Below are positions 1-9,373 of a stretch of DNA of 64,000 bases, in pieces. Source of the DNA: Paramesorhizobium leguminum. GTDB taxonomy: Bacteria; Pseudomonadota; Alphaproteobacteria; Rhizobiales; Rhizobiaceae. The stretch's first letter is position 1. Every line of letters starts with the position of its first letter. Made by a program: the position numbers and the translations under genes. The DNA lies in NCBI RefSeq assembly GCF_003217235.1, contig NZ_QJTF01000015.1, forward strand, positions 30,774 through 94,773, given 5' to 3'. Under the pieces are notes generated by a model. The model ran no database searches. It was not told where the DNA came from and worked only from the letters and a program-made list of their open reading frames with translations.

Positions 1-175
1 CGAAGGAAACGGCAGCGGGGATTTCCAGCGCGCCGGGAACCGTCACCACATCGTAGGTTGCGTCCGCCTCGTCGAGCGCCAGCTTGGCGCCGTTCAAAAG
101 CGCGTCGGCCAGATCATCGTAAAACCGGGCTTCGACAATAAGCAAATGCGGCGCGCGCGCCTTCGTGTTGGACAT
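1..175 (-). CDS. ribH: 6,7-dimethyl-8-ribityllumazine synthase, N-terminal part
   Basis: Joins 5-amino-6-ribitylaminouracil and dihydroxybutanone phosphate into the direct riboflavin precursor; a cytosolic enzyme that forms large assemblies. About 58 codons are visible before the window edge cuts the gene. The translation carries the family start ...[19 protein letters not shown] and later [11 protein letters not shown], the substrate-binding loop. I chose the ATG at 175 because GGAG lies six bases before it; an in-frame ATG at 187 would add four residues but has no visible ribosome site. It follows ribE after 83 bp in the same direction, so it is probably the last visible member of the rib cluster. 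Brucella-type genomes have a second, FMN-riboswitch-linked lumazine synthase elsewhere; this one is the housekeeping copy by context (inference). Confidence 0.9.
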   Translation of the reverse strand, partial: MSNTKARAPHLLIVEARFYDDLADALLNGAKLALDEADATYDVVTVPGALEIPAAVSF

Positions 176-258
176 AGGATGCTCCATGACGGGTTTGCGC
201 CAGTGATGTGGTCGCTAGAATTGGGGGCGGAAATCAGGGGCCGCCGTATGCAATGGCT

Positions 259-873
259 CTAGGCCGATTTCGGATATTGCGCAAGCCGCGCGGCGTAGCG
301 CGCGAGTTGATCGATCTCGATGTTCACCTTGTCCCCTGCCTTGCGTTCTCCCCATGTGGTGACATGGAGCGAGTGGCGGATCAGCAGCACATCGAATTCG
401 TTATCCTCGACGCCGTTGACCGTCAGCGAAGTGCCGTCGAGCGCGACCGAGCCTTTTTGCGCTATGAAGGGGGCAAGGGCTTCCGGCGCGCGCAGGCGGA
501 AGCGGACGGCGTCGCCTTCCTCGGTACGCTCGATGATTTCGGCCTCGCCATCGACATGGCCGGAAACGAGGTGACCTCCCATCTCATCGCCCAGCTTCAG
601 CGAGCGTTCGAGATTGATGCGCGTTCCGGATTTCCATGTGCCGAGCGTCGTCAGGCGAAGCGCCTCTTCCCACGCCTCGACCTCGAACCAACGGGCATTG
701 GAGCCTTTTTCCGGCAGCGCCGTGACGGTGAGGCATACACCGGCGCAGGCGATGGAGGCGCCGAGCGCGATCGTATCGGGGTCGTAGTCCGTCTCGATGC
801 GCAACAGGATGCCCTCGTTCAGCGGCTTGATCCGATCGACTTTGCCGACATCCGTAACGATACCTGTGAACAT
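259..873 (-). CDS. ribE: Riboflavin synthase, alpha chain
   Basis: Dismutates two molecules of 6,7-dimethyl-8-ribityllumazine into riboflavin and the pyrimidine that RibH reuses. The 204 residues show the two tandem lumazine-binding barrels of the family: MFTGIVTDVGKV opens the first (about 1-95) and the second begins near GGHLVSGHVDGEAEI (about 98), with the conserved HLVSGHVD substrate loop. Length is normal. Its ATG at 873 directly follows the TGA of ribD with no intervening base, so translation is almost certainly coupled. Confidence 0.96.
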   Translation of the reverse strand: MFTGIVTDVGKVDRIKPLNEGILLRIETDYDPDTIALGASIACAGVCLTVTALPEKGSNARWFEVEAWEEALRLTTLGTWKSGTRINLERSLKLGDEMGGHLVSGHVDGEAEIIERTEEGDAVRFRLRAPEALAPFIAQKGSVALDGTSLTVNGVEDNEFDVLLIRHSLHVTTWGERKAGDKVNIEIDQLARYAARLAQYPKSA

Positions 874-2001
874 TCAGGGCTTCCTCGTGAATTCGGTGAA
901 ACGGTCCGCGCCGAAGCGCGCCTCGCGGGAGGGTGTGAAACTATCGGCGATATGGGACTGAAGGCCGGGCACGGCAACCCCATTTTCTCTGCCAATTTCC
1001 ACCTCGCCTTCGAAAAGCGCGATGCGGTCCACCAGCCCCTCGCTCAGGAACTGGCCGGCGACATCGGCGCCGCCTTCGACCAGCACGGTAGCAATGCCCA
1101 GCGCCGCCAGATCTTCTAAAAGTTCGGGCAGGGCTATGCGGCCATCGATGCTCTCGGTTGCAAGAATCCGGCAGCCGGCGTCGATCATCGCCTGTCTTTT
1201 CTGCGGGTCGGCATCGGCGCTACAGGCGATCCAGAGGGGAACGGCGGATGCGGAAAGCACCAGCGCAGAGGAAAGCGGGAGCCTGAGGTCGCTGTCGAGC
1301 ACGATGCGGACGGGCGAACGCTGCTCCAGCCCGGGCAGGCGGCAGGTGAGTGTCGGATCGTCGGCAAGCGCGGTGCCTATGCCGATGAGGATGGCATCGC
1401 TTTGCGCCCGCATCAGATGGGTTTGTGCCCGCGAAACCGGGCCTGTTATGGCAAGCTGCCCCTCACCTTTCCGGCCAATCATGCCATCGGCGGAGAGGGC
1501 GAGCTTCAGCGTTACTTCGGGACGTTTGGCGGACGAGCGCATCAAATAACCGGCCATCAGGTCGGCGGCGCTTTCCGCCAGTATCCCCTCGATGACCTCG
1601 ATGCCGCCTTCGCGCAAGATGGCGTATCCCCTCCCCGAAACGCGGGCGTCCGGGTCGGTCGCGCCGGCTACAACGCGCTTGACCCCGGCGGCGACCAGCG
1701 CCTCGGCGCAGGGCGGGGTGCGGCCATGATGGGCGCATGGTTCGAGCGTCACATAGGCGGTGGCCCCCCTCGCCTTCTCCCCCGCCTCGGCGAGGGCTAT
1801 GGTCTCGGCATGGGGCCTCCCCCCCACCGCAGTGACGCCCCTACCCACGATAACAGGACCCCTACCATCGTCGCGGACGATCAAGGTCGCGACCGAAGGG
1901 TTGGTGCCGGTCAATCCCAGATGCCGGCGGGAATAGCGGATGGCGGCGGCCATGAACCGTAGATCGGCTTTGCCGGCTTTCGAGGAAGGAGCGTCCGCCA
2001 T
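874..2001 (-). CDS. ribD: Bifunctional diaminohydroxyphosphoribosylaminopyrimidine deaminase / 5-amino-6-(5-phosphoribosylamino)uracil reductase
   Basis: Performs the second and third steps of riboflavin synthesis in the cytosol. The N-terminal deaminase half (about 15-160) has the zinc-site pattern HAETIALAEAG followed by TLEPCAHHGRTPPC; the C-terminal half (about 165-375) is the NADPH-dependent reductase, with VTLKLALSADGMIG and the VLVEGGADVAG motif. Length (375) is typical. It starts three bases after nrdR stops (the nrdR TCA complement lies at 2005) and ends flush with ribE. The order nrdR-ribD-ribE-ribH is common in rhizobia and Brucella. Confidence 0.96.
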   Translation of the reverse strand: MADAPSSKAGKADLRFMAAAIRYSRRHLGLTGTNPSVATLIVRDDGRGPVIVGRGVTAVGGRPHAETIALAEAGEKARGATAYVTLEPCAHHGRTPPCAEALVAAGVKRVVAGATDPDARVSGRGYAILREGGIEVIEGILAESAADLMAGYLMRSSAKRPEVTLKLALSADGMIGRKGEGQLAITGPVSRAQTHLMRAQSDAILIGIGTALADDPTLTCRLPGLEQRSPVRIVLDSDLRLPLSSALVLSASAVPLWIACSADADPQKRQAMIDAGCRILATESIDGRIALPELLEDLAALGIATVLVEGGADVAGQFLSEGLVDRIALFEGEVEIGRENGVAVPGLQSHIADSFTPSREARFGADRFTEFTRKP

Positions 2002-2004
2002 CGC

Positions 2005-2490
2005 TCACTCCTCCACGAAATCGCTGTCGGGAAGCTTGTCCTTGGCGGTCAGTTCATCGATGACATTGTGGAAATCACGCGCCTGTCTGAAATTGCGGTA
2101 AACGGAAGCGAAGCGGATATAGGCGATGTCGTCGATGCCTTTCAGCGCATCCATGACGAGACGGCCTATCTCCTCGGATTCCACCTCCGCCTCGCCGGAA
2201 CTTTCCAGCTGCCGGACGATGCCGGAAATGGCGCGCTCGATGCGCTCCCGGTCGACCTCGCGCTTGCGCAACGCCACTTCGACCGAGCGCATCAGCTTGT
2301 CACGGTCGAAGGGAACGCGGCGGCCGCTCTTCTTGACGACCAGCAGCTCGCGCAACTGCACGCGCTCGAATGTGGTGAACCGTCCGCCGCAGACCGAGCA
2401 GACCCTGCGCCTGCGGATCACCGCCCCATCTTCCGCAGGGCGGGAATCCTTCACTTGTGTGTCTTCAGACTGGCAATAAGGGCAACGCAT
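2005..2490 (-). CDS. nrdR: Transcriptional repressor NrdR
   Basis: Zinc-finger/ATP-cone repressor that senses dATP/ATP and shuts ribonucleotide reductase genes through NrdR boxes. The 161-residue protein begins MRCPYC; the zinc ribbon uses Cys3, Cys6, Cys31 and Cys34 ([12 protein letters not shown]), and the ATP-cone spans about 49-139 ([16 protein letters not shown] onward). It lies between glyA and ribD on the same strand, the usual alphaproteobacterial order. The 89 bp upstream separate it from glyA, so it may be read from the glyA promoter or its own. Confidence 0.96.
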   Translation of the reverse strand: MRCPYCQSEDTQVKDSRPAEDGAVIRRRRVCSVCGGRFTTFERVQLRELLVVKKSGRRVPFDRDKLMRSVEVALRKREVDRERIERAISGIVRQLESSGEAEVESEEIGRLVMDALKGIDDIAYIRFASVYRNFRQARDFHNVIDELTAKDKLPDSDFVEE

Positions 2491-2579
2491 GAACTTCTTT
2501 CGCCGTGATTCCTTGCATTAGACTACGGCATAAGAACTTCACAATGAACCACGCAATTGCCGCATACACCGATGCGTGA

Positions 2580-3899
2580 TCAGCCCAGATACGGATAGAG
2601 CGGGAAGCGGTTGGTGAGCGTGATGACCTTATCCTTCACCGCCTGTTCCACCGCCGCATTGCCCTCATCGGAATTGGCGACTTTCAGCCCGTCGAGCACT
2701 TCCGAAATCAGATTACCGATCTCGCGGAACTCCGCCGCCCCGAAGCCGCGCGTCGTGCCGGCGGGCGTACCCAAGCGTACGCCTGAGGTGACGAAGGGCT
2801 TTTCAGGGTCGAAGGGAATGCCGTTCTTGTTGCAGGTAATGTTGGCGCGGCCAAGCGCGGCTTCCGCCCGCTTGCCGGTGGCGTTCTTGGGGCGCAGATC
2901 GACCAGCATCAGATGATTGTCGGTGCCGCCGGAGACGATGTTGAGGCCGTTTTCCTTCAGCACATCAGCCAATGCGCGGGCGTTTTCCACGACATTGCGG
3001 GCATAGGTCTTGAATTCAGGCTTGAGCGCCTCGCCGAAAGCCACCGCCTTGGCGGCGATGACATGCATCAGCGGGCCGCCCTGCAGGCCGGGGAAGACAG
3101 CCGAATTGATCTTCTTGGCGATCTCGGCATCGTTGGTCAGGATCATGCCGCCGCGCGGGCCGCGAAGCGACTTGTGCGTGGTGGTCGTGCAAACATGAGC
3201 ATGCGGAACCGGCGAAGGATGGACGCCACCCGCAACGAGCCCGGCGATATGGGCCATATCGACCATGAGATAGGCGCCGATCTCATCCGCGATCTGGCGG
3301 AAGCGCTGCCAATCCCAGAAGCGGGAATAGGCGGTGCCCCCGGCGATGATGAGCTTGGGCTTGTGCTCACGGGCGAGGCGCTCGATCTCCTCCATGTCGA
3401 GGAGGTTGTCGTCCCGGCGCACGCCATAGGAGACGACGTTGAACCATTTGCCCGACATGTTGACGGGCGAGCCATGCGTCAGGTGGCCGCCGGAGTTCAA
3501 GTCGAGGCCCATGAAGGTATCGCCGGGGTTAAGCAGCGCCAGGAACACGGCCTGGTTCATCTGGCTGCCGGAATTCGGCTGCACGTTGACGAATTCCGCG
3601 CCGAACAGCTTCTTGGCGCGCTCGATGGCCAGTTCCTCGGCAACATCCACAAACTGGCAGCCGCCATAATAGCGCTTGCCCGGATAGCCCTCGGCATATT
3701 TGTTGGTCATGACAGACCCTTGCGCCTCCATGACGGCGCGGGAGACGATGTTCTCCGAGGCGATCAGCTCGATCTCATGGCGCTGGCGGCCAAGCTCGTT
3801 GCGGATCGCGCCGAACAGCTCGGCATCGGTCTCTTCGAGGGGGGCGTTGAAGAAGGTTTCCGAAAAATCTCGCGCTGAAGCGGGGTTGGCCTGCGACAT
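2580..3899 (-). CDS. glyA: Serine hydroxymethyltransferase
   Basis: PLP enzyme that interconverts serine and glycine while charging tetrahydrofolate, the main source of one-carbon units. From the ATG at 3899 the product is 439 residues, the family norm; the reading frame stays open 60 codons further upstream but that part is not conserved-looking, and GGAGGG sits about eight bases before the chosen ATG. The PLP lysine is K243 in [13 protein letters not shown]; the substrate region [10 protein letters not shown] is at about 71-80. It heads the leftward glyA-nrdR-ribD-ribE-ribH run. Confidence 0.97.
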   Translation of the reverse strand: MSQANPASARDFSETFFNAPLEETDAELFGAIRNELGRQRHEIELIASENIVSRAVMEAQGSVMTNKYAEGYPGKRYYGGCQFVDVAEELAIERAKKLFGAEFVNVQPNSGSQMNQAVFLALLNPGDTFMGLDLNSGGHLTHGSPVNMSGKWFNVVSYGVRRDDNLLDMEEIERLAREHKPKLIIAGGTAYSRFWDWQRFRQIADEIGAYLMVDMAHIAGLVAGGVHPSPVPHAHVCTTTTHKSLRGPRGGMILTNDAEIAKKINSAVFPGLQGGPLMHVIAAKAVAFGEALKPEFKTYARNVVENARALADVLKENGLNIVSGGTDNHLMLVDLRPKNATGKRAEAALGRANITCNKNGIPFDPEKPFVTSGVRLGTPAGTTRGFGAAEFREIGNLISEVLDGLKVANSDEGNAAVEQAVKDKVITLTNRFPLYPYLG

Positions 3900-4030
3900 G
3901 GTGGTATCCCTCCGGGTTTCCGGGCAAAGGTCAATGTGATGACCGCGCATTATCACATTCAGGGCGTGGAGGCCAATGGCCGGGGCGCGAAAAGCAGTGG
4001 TTGGAAACCGACGGGTTGGCCGTTGTCCCG

Positions 4031-4999
4031 TTAAAACCCCGTTGTTTTCATATAACGAAGAGAATGCTTGCCGGCGCATACCTGCAATAAGCCGACGACG
4101 CCGCCAAGGGCCGCGGCGGAAGAGACGAGCCCCGCCGCGCCGCGGAAAGGGATCGCGCAGGCCGTCCCCAGGAACTTGAAAAACCGCCCAAGGATTTTCA
4201 ATGGCAGCTTGCTGAGGGCTTTTTTCGGATTCTGTCGATATTGGGCTGTAAACTGCGTGATATTATGATCGCGGTTGCGGTGGAAATGATAGGAAAGCGT
4301 CAAGCGGCAAGGCGGAACCGTTTCGTAGACAATCGCATTGCAGGCCCAGCCGGTTCTGGCGCCCAGGCTTTTTGCCCTTGCCCACAGATCCCAGTCTTCG
4401 CCTCCGGTGAGGTTGAATTGCGGATCGAACCGCAAGCCCGTTTCGCGGAAGAAATCCAGCCGCCCCATCCAGCTTCCCGTCGCCACCTTGATCGTCTCGC
4501 TCAAACCGGCATCGCATTTCGCCTTGCATTTGCGTTCCGATTTCAAGCCGTTTTGTCTGATGCCAGCCCATACGAGCTTTTGCATCAAGGTGAGTTTCCG
4601 GTCAAAAGGCGTTGGCCGCACTGGGGAGCCGACGATGTCGAGATCAAGCCTGTCACGCTCCGCCAAAAGGTTCATGAGCCAGTCCGGCGAGACATATTCA
4701 TCATCATCGACAAAAACGAGAAGATCATAGCCTCGCTCGATTGCGTGGTTCAGCGCATGGTTCCTGGCTGCCGCAATTCCTACCACGCTTTCGTTCCGGT
4801 AGTCGATTTCAGTGCCGGGCATACGGGAGCGAAAGCGCTCGATGGATTCGCCGAGAGTCTGCACGTCGTTGTTTTCAACGACCAGAAAAGAAACCCGCTC
4901 TCCCTGTGGCCGCTCCATGGCGGCAAGTGAAGAAAACAGATTGCATAACATCTTGGGCCTGTTCCGCGTAATCACGGAAACACAAATACGACGCTTCAT
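4031..4999 (-). CDS. Family 2 glycosyltransferase
   Basis: A GT-A fold sugar transferase that would add a nucleotide-activated sugar to a polysaccharide or lipid carrier at the inner face of the membrane. Seen: the N-terminal [18 protein letters not shown] typical of GT2, the metal/nucleotide-binding [12 protein letters not shown] (about 115-126), and a [15 protein letters not shown] acceptor-site motif (about 219). The C-terminal part (about 270-310) is hydrophobic and may touch the membrane. It resembles succinoglycan-type (ExoM-like) transferases, but the substrate cannot be read from sequence. No polysaccharide genes adjoin it; glyA lies downstream after 131 bp. Base composition is slightly lower in GC than its neighbours. 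Confidence 0.85.
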   Translation of the reverse strand: MKRRICVSVITRNRPKMLCNLFSSLAAMERPQGERVSFLVVENNDVQTLGESIERFRSRMPGTEIDYRNESVVGIAAARNHALNHAIERGYDLLVFVDDDEYVSPDWLMNLLAERDRLDLDIVGSPVRPTPFDRKLTLMQKLVWAGIRQNGLKSERKCKAKCDAGLSETIKVATGSWMGRLDFFRETGLRFDPQFNLTGGEDWDLWARAKSLGARTGWACNAIVYETVPPCRLTLSYHFHRNRDHNITQFTAQYRQNPKKALSKLPLKILGRFFKFLGTACAIPFRGAAGLVSSAAALGGVVGLLQVCAGKHSLRYMKTTGF

Positions 5000-5111
5000 C
5001 AGCGAGCGTTTAATATACGCAAGTAATAAAGTCAGATCACCAATTCGCGAGCATCTAAACTAGTATTAAATTTGTATGTATACCTGCTCCTGCAAAAGGC
5101 AGAACCTAAAA

Positions 5112-5137
5112 CAAGGGCCGCCATATGGCGGCCCTTG
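5112..5137 (-). terminator. Intrinsic terminator after the L,D-transpeptidase gene
   Basis: A perfect 13+13 inverted repeat (caagggccgccat / atggcggcccttg) followed on the minus strand by TTTT. It stands 47 bp past the transpeptidase stop. A T-rich tract also follows on the plus strand, so it may work in both directions. Confidence 0.85.
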
Positions 5138-5183
5138 GATTCTTTTTCGGTGCAGATCAACGATCGCAGCTGGCTCCCGGACT

Positions 5184-6491
5184 CTAAATCTCGGTGCCTA
5201 GCGCCAGTTCGGCTGCACCGTCGCGCTGGTAGATGTCATCGCGGAAGTGGACGACGCCATCGCCCGTGGACCAGGCGCTGACATAGATGAAATGCACCGG
5301 CACCGGATCGGCAAGCTGGATCGGTGTATTGACGCCGGCCTTGATCGTCGCCTCGATCGTCTGGCGGTCCCAGCCAGATGTGTTCTTCAACAGCCAGACA
5401 TCGAGATCCCGCACATTCTGAACGCGAACGCAGCCGGAGGAATCGAAGCGCATCAAATTATTGAACAGCGTTTTTTGCGGCGTGTCGTGCATATAGACGG
5501 CATGCGCATTATGGAAATTGATCTTGGTGGAGGACATGGCGTTGATCTTGCCGGGGTCCTGCCGGAACATCAGCTTCACGGCGTCATTGGTGTTCCAGTC
5601 AACCGTTTCGGGCGCGACTTCCTGCCCCTGCCCATCATAAAGACGGATCTTGTTGCGCGTGAGATAGGTCGGGTCCTTGCGCATCAGCGGAATAATGTCT
5701 TTTTCGATGATCGATTTCGGGGCCGTCCAGTAAGGATTGAGGATGACCTCGTGAATCTTCGAAACGAGAAGCGGCGTCTGACGGTCGATCTTGCCGACGA
5801 CGGCGGTGTGGCGCTGCATCACCCGGCCATTCTCCACCGCCTCGATCTGCGCGGCGGGGATGTTCACCATGACGAAGCGCGGGTCGGTGATATTGGCGAG
5901 TTCGCCCACGCGCTGCAAATTGGTCTGGAGCTGGCCCAGGCGCACATCGGCGCCGACATTCATGGCTGCGTAGGTGAACTGCCCCATCACACCATCGGCC
6001 GGCAGGCCATGGCGGCTCTGGAAGCGCTTTACCGCCGCATCGACATAGGTGTCGTACGAGTTGGAAAGGCCGGCGCTTTCCGGCAAATCGCCTGAAATCA
6101 TCAATCGACGGCGCAAGATGGATACGGCGGGATCGACGGCGCCGAGCCGCAGCTTGGCATTGCCCGGAACCTGTGGCCAGCCACCCTGGGCGGCGATATT
6201 GCTGTAAGTGCCGATGGCGGTCTGCACGTAGGAAACCGTCGCAGGGCTCATGATGGGCTGGGTCGTGGCCACCTTTTGCGCACCGGCGGCGCGGGCATCG
6301 AACTGATCGTTCCAGTTGCCGCGGCGCGGCGCGGCAAGCACGTCGTTGATGACGGGCTGGGCAAAGGCGCCGCTTGCGAATACCGACAGTCCGGCTGTTG
6401 CCGCGCCACGCAGAAACAGGCGGCGATCCATTGTGGAAGGTTCAAGGTTCTTTCGCGGGTTTTTCATCGGTGCATTCCCTGGTTTGCTCAT
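5184..6491 (-). CDS. Tat-exported L,D-transpeptidase with peptidoglycan-binding domain
   Basis: Periplasmic enzyme predicted to form 3-3 peptidoglycan cross-links or anchor proteins to the wall. The 435-residue product has a twin-arginine signal (DRRLFLRG followed by a hydrophobic stretch ending AFAQ), a peptidoglycan-binding helix bundle (VKRFQSRHGLPADGVMG, about 155-175) and a YkuD catalytic domain with HDTPQKTLF and SSGCVRV, the catalytic cysteine motif. I start at the ATG at 6491, preceded by GAAGG at six bases; the frame stays open into the upstream 76-bp repeats but that extension is repeat-derived. LdtR lies 440 bp upstream on the same strand; in related bacteria LdtR activates this gene (established for Liberibacter and Sinorhizobium), so regulation by it is likely. 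Confidence 0.93.
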   Translation of the reverse strand: MSKPGNAPMKNPRKNLEPSTMDRRLFLRGAATAGLSVFASGAFAQPVINDVLAAPRRGNWNDQFDARAAGAQKVATTQPIMSPATVSYVQTAIGTYSNIAAQGGWPQVPGNAKLRLGAVDPAVSILRRRLMISGDLPESAGLSNSYDTYVDAAVKRFQSRHGLPADGVMGQFTYAAMNVGADVRLGQLQTNLQRVGELANITDPRFVMVNIPAAQIEAVENGRVMQRHTAVVGKIDRQTPLLVSKIHEVILNPYWTAPKSIIEKDIIPLMRKDPTYLTRNKIRLYDGQGQEVAPETVDWNTNDAVKLMFRQDPGKINAMSSTKINFHNAHAVYMHDTPQKTLFNNLMRFDSSGCVRVQNVRDLDVWLLKNTSGWDRQTIEATIKAGVNTPIQLADPVPVHFIYVSAWSTGDGVVHFRDDIYQRDGAAELALGTEI

Positions 6492-6502
6492 CTCGTGCCT
6501 TC

Positions 6503-6654
6503 TTTGACGCAAGTCCGTTGGAAAAACAGTTCCTGCTTTTTCCGGGAAAACCGCTTCACACTTTTCCTGGCCTTGCTTTTTGACGCAAGTCCTCTGGAAA
6601 AACAGTTCCTGTTTTTTCCGGGAAAACCGCTTCACACTTTTCCTGGCCTTGCTT
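6503..6654. repeat. 76-bp tandem duplication upstream of the L,D-transpeptidase gene
   Basis: Two head-to-tail copies (6503-6578 and 6579-6654) that differ at only a few positions (ccgttgg/cctctgg and one c/t). Each copy contains a small inverted repeat, ggaaaaa...ctttttcc. The duplication occupies the 5' untranslated or promoter region of the transpeptidase gene. The remaining 222 bp up to the ldtR terminator hold no gene I can support. Confidence 0.9.
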
Positions 6655-6876
6655 CACTCTCTCCAGCGTCCGTCCCAATTTCGAGTTCGTAAAGTACGAG
6701 GAATAGCGTTAACAAAAGACAACTTTCCCTGCCGCGTACCACTCGGAACGCGCGATACAAACTCACCCCGTTAGCTGATTGCGGAGCTTTCCGCTTGGTT
6801 AGCTCATCAGGCCCGCGTTTATGGCTTAATCATGTCTAGCCAAGCGCCCGCAAGCGCGAAATGGACACGCCAATAG

Positions 6877-6908
6877 CAAAAAGGCCGGCATCGCTGCCGG
6901 ACTTTTTG
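6877..6908 (-). terminator. Intrinsic terminator after ldtR
   Basis: GC-rich stem (ccggca...tgccgg) flanked by A5 and T5 tracts; on the minus strand the stem is followed by a run of T. It lies 24 bp beyond the ldtR stop and should separate ldtR from the transpeptidase gene. Confidence 0.85.
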
Positions 6909-6931
6909 GGGATGTGACGTTTGTGCAACAA

Positions 6932-7447
6932 TTACATGCGGTAGGCGATGGAGTCATTCCAGAAGCGATCAAGACGCTGCAGAGACTTGTTCATATTCTG
7001 GAACTCTTCGGCGCGGATGCCGCCGACCTGCTCGATCGAGGCAACGTGGCGCTCGTAGAGACCGGCGACCAGCTCGGCAATCTCGGCGCCTTTCGGCGTC
7101 AGGCTGATGCGCACCGAGCGGCGATCGACGCGGGAAGGCCGGTGATGAATGAAGCCCATATCGACGAGCTTCTTCAGATTGTAGGAGACATTCGAACCGA
7201 GATAGTAACCACGGCTGCGCAACTCGCCCGCCGTCAACTCGGCATTGCCGATGTTGAAGAGCAGCAACGCCTGCACGGCGTTGATATCGCTGCGGCCATT
7301 GCGGTCGAACTCATCCTTGACCACGTCGAGCAGACGGCGATGCAGGCGCTCCACAAGCTGCAAGGCTTCAAGATAAAGGGTGCGGAGTGCGGTTTCTTCA
7401 TTATGCGAACGCGCTTCCGCGCCCGTCTTGCGCTGTGTGTTGATCAT
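6932..7447 (-). CDS. ldtR: MarR-family transcriptional regulator LdtR
   Basis: Winged-helix regulator of the L,D-transpeptidase and stress-tolerance genes in Hyphomicrobiales. With the ATG at 7447 (AGAGG eight bases upstream) the product has 171 residues; a TTG start at 7501 would add 18 poorly conserved ones. The winged HTH lies around 55-120 (ALLLFNIGNAELTAGELRSRG, then GSNVSYNLKKLVDMGF as recognition helix and a wing with DRRSVRISLT). The target transpeptidase follows downstream in the same direction, a conserved arrangement. The family is known to be inhibited by small phenolic ligands; no operator was assigned here. Confidence 0.9.
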   Translation of the reverse strand: MINTQRKTGAEARSHNEETALRTLYLEALQLVERLHRRLLDVVKDEFDRNGRSDINAVQALLLFNIGNAELTAGELRSRGYYLGSNVSYNLKKLVDMGFIHHRPSRVDRRSVRISLTPKGAEIAELVAGLYERHVASIEQVGGIRAEEFQNMNKSLQRLDRFWNDSIAYRM

Positions 7448-7646
7448 CGTATTAGCCTCTCTGTTGTGTCGGTGTTTTTTCCTCACCGTTGAGAGAGACA
7501 ATAACGCTCATGCATAAAATTCGAATTAAAACACAGACTTAACAGTAGCTTACCAAAGAAGAAGCAGTTTCTAGCTTAATAAATTACTTATGAGGCATAA
7601 ATGCTCGGGTCGCCAGGGCGGGCTTTTCAGGCCTTTTTTGCCGGGC

Positions 7647-8069
7647 TTATCTCCTTCGGCGCTCCCGCCCCTGGAGGAAGATTATTGCGCGAAACGCGAT
7701 ATAGACCGTCAGGATCAGAAGATTGGTAATGCCCACCATGGGCTTGGCGGCGAATATGCGTTCGAAGACCGTATACATCGCCGTTTCCACCAGCGCGGCG
7801 CCGAACCAGACAACGGGGCCCCACGGCGCGCGCATCCAGAGACCGGATGCGGCCACCGGAAACAGGATCGCCAGCGAAACGGCTGCCGTCTGCCATTGCC
7901 AGGGCATCAGGTCGAAGCGCCAGAGCATACCCTGATGCAGGCCGATGAGCCTTATCCAATAGGAGAGGCCAAGCGCCAGACAGTAGATCGACAATAGCCG
8001 CATGAACCAGACGAAGCCGGTTTCGGCGAGCGAGGGCTCGATGCGCTGACGCAGTTGCTCTTCCATCAT
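7647..8069 (-). CDS. Small inner-membrane protein, DUF6163-type
   Basis: A 140-residue protein with four predicted membrane helices (about 18-42, 58-78, 86-106, 112-132) and an Arg-rich C-terminus (GRERRRR). I recognise it as the uncharacterised rhizobial family usually named DUF6163; no function is known. Its ATGATG start overlaps the stop of the upstream acyl-CoA hydrolase gene (TGA at 8068-8066), so the two are co-translated. Confidence 0.75.
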   Translation of the reverse strand: MMEEQLRQRIEPSLAETGFVWFMRLLSIYCLALGLSYWIRLIGLHQGMLWRFDLMPWQWQTAAVSLAILFPVAASGLWMRAPWGPVVWFGAALVETAMYTVFERIFAAKPMVGITNLLILTVYIAFRAIIFLQGRERRRR

Positions 8070-9121
8070 GGCAAGGTCAGTTCCTTATCTCCAAGTTGCA
8101 CGAAATAGGCGTCCACGTCGCTCGTGCGGACATCCTTCAGCTTTGCGGGTTTCCACCGGGGCATCCCGTCCTTGTCGATCAGCACAGCGCGCACACCCTC
8201 ATAAAAATCATGGCTCTCAAGCATCCGGTTCAGGATGCGATAATCCATTTTCATGCAATCATCCATGGAAAGCGCCCTGCCCTCCCGCATTTGCCGGAAA
8301 GTGACATATAAACTTGTCGGTGAGCGGCTTTTCATGCGTTTCAGAATGCCTTCAGCCGAGGCGCTGCCGTTTGCGGCCTTGCCCGCCAATTCAAAGATGC
8401 AGTCTTCAAGCGTCGGCGCGGCGAAGCATTGTGCAATCAGATCTATTGTCTCGATATCCGTCTCGAAATCGGGATTTGCCGTATTTACGAAAGCCGCATC
8501 GGCATCACCCGTCTCGATGAGCAAAGCGCGGATGCGTTCAATCTCGGCGGCGACGACTGCGTGGGTTGCGATGCCGGTGTTAAGGCAATCGCCCCAGCGT
8601 ATCCTGTTGCCCGTGAGTGCCAGATAAATGCCGAAATGACCCGGCAAATGGGGGAGGAAAGCGCTCGTCCCAACATCAGGAAAGAAGCCTATGCCGGTTT
8701 CCGGCATGGCGAACAGCGTGTTTTCGGTAACGACGCGGTGAGAGCCATGGATGGAAATGCCTGCGCCGCCGCCCATGACGATACCGTCGAGAAAGGCGAT
8801 GCAGGGCTTGGAATAGCGTTTGATTTGGGCGTTGAGCCGGTATTCTTCCGCGAAAAAGCGATAGGATGGATTACCCTCGCGACCCGCCTTATAAACGGCC
8901 GCAACATCACCACCGGCGCAGAAGGCCCTTTCCTCGCCTTCGACGATGACGCAAGCGACCTGGGGCTCGGCCTCCCAGGCGGTGAGTGCGCGCCGTATCG
9001 CCGTCACCATGCCATGCGTCAACGCATTGAGCGCAGTTGGGCGCGTCAGGCGGATAAGCCCGGCGAATCCCTTGCGTTCAAAAATGACTTCGCCGCCACC
9101 GCCAAAATCGACTTCCACCAC
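8066..9121 (-). CDS. 3-hydroxyisobutyryl-CoA hydrolase (enoyl-CoA hydratase superfamily)
   Basis: Predicted to release 3-hydroxyisobutyrate from its CoA ester in valine breakdown. The crotonase fold shows the oxyanion-hole segments ERAFCAGGDVAAV (about 65-77) and GIVMGGGAGIS (about 112-122). The acid residue lies in MPETGIGFFPDVG, the hallmark of the ECH_2/HIBYL-CoA hydrolase branch rather than plain hydratases, and the length (351) also fits that branch. No valine-catabolic neighbours are present; the downstream partner is a small membrane protein. Confidence 0.88.
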   Translation of the reverse strand: MVEVDFGGGGEVIFERKGFAGLIRLTRPTALNALTHGMVTAIRRALTAWEAEPQVACVIVEGEERAFCAGGDVAAVYKAGREGNPSYRFFAEEYRLNAQIKRYSKPCIAFLDGIVMGGGAGISIHGSHRVVTENTLFAMPETGIGFFPDVGTSAFLPHLPGHFGIYLALTGNRIRWGDCLNTGIATHAVVAAEIERIRALLIETGDADAAFVNTANPDFETDIETIDLIAQCFAAPTLEDCIFELAGKAANGSASAEGILKRMKSRSPTSLYVTFRQMREGRALSMDDCMKMDYRILNRMLESHDFYEGVRAVLIDKDGMPRWKPAKLKDVRTSDVDAYFVQLGDKELTLP

Positions 9122-9136
9122 CCGCCTCCCAAGCGC

Positions 9137-9260
9137 AGTTGCCCCTCACCCTTACCCTCTCCCCGCAAGCGGGGCGAGGGGGACCTCGACGTTGCCCCCT
9201 CTTCCTTCTCCCCGTTCTTCACGGGGAGAAGGTGCCGGCAGGCGGATGAGGGGCATTCCA
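9137..9260. repeat. Long inverted repeat between the hydrolase gene and hemB
   Basis: Outer arms gcccctcaccc (about 9141) and ggatgaggggc (about 9243) enclose two smaller stems, ctccccgcaagcgggg and ctccccgttcttcacggggag. The same sequence theme returns at 30561-30714, so it is a dispersed intergenic repeat. It lies between the divergent starts of the hydrolase and hemB. Confidence 0.8.
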
Positions 9261-9373
9261 AACGCTAGGGGTAAAAAGGGAAACCCGCCGCGTCAATGCC
9301 GCGCGGGGCAAGTAACTTGGTTTCGCCATCCTTGCCGTGATAAACCCTTGTTAACACCTCGCGGGAGACCATG

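Noticed and set aside
176..258. FMN riboswitch near the rib genes
   Set aside because: The gap is short and shows none of the conserved FMN-aptamer segments; the cluster is driven from glyA/nrdR upstream.
208..1119. 303-codon open frame on the plus strand opposite ribE/ribD
   Set aside because: GC-rich shadow of two well-recognised minus-strand genes; translation has no family features.
2913..3878. 321-codon plus-strand frame opposite glyA
   Set aside because: Mirror of glyA codon structure; the glyA product is unambiguous.
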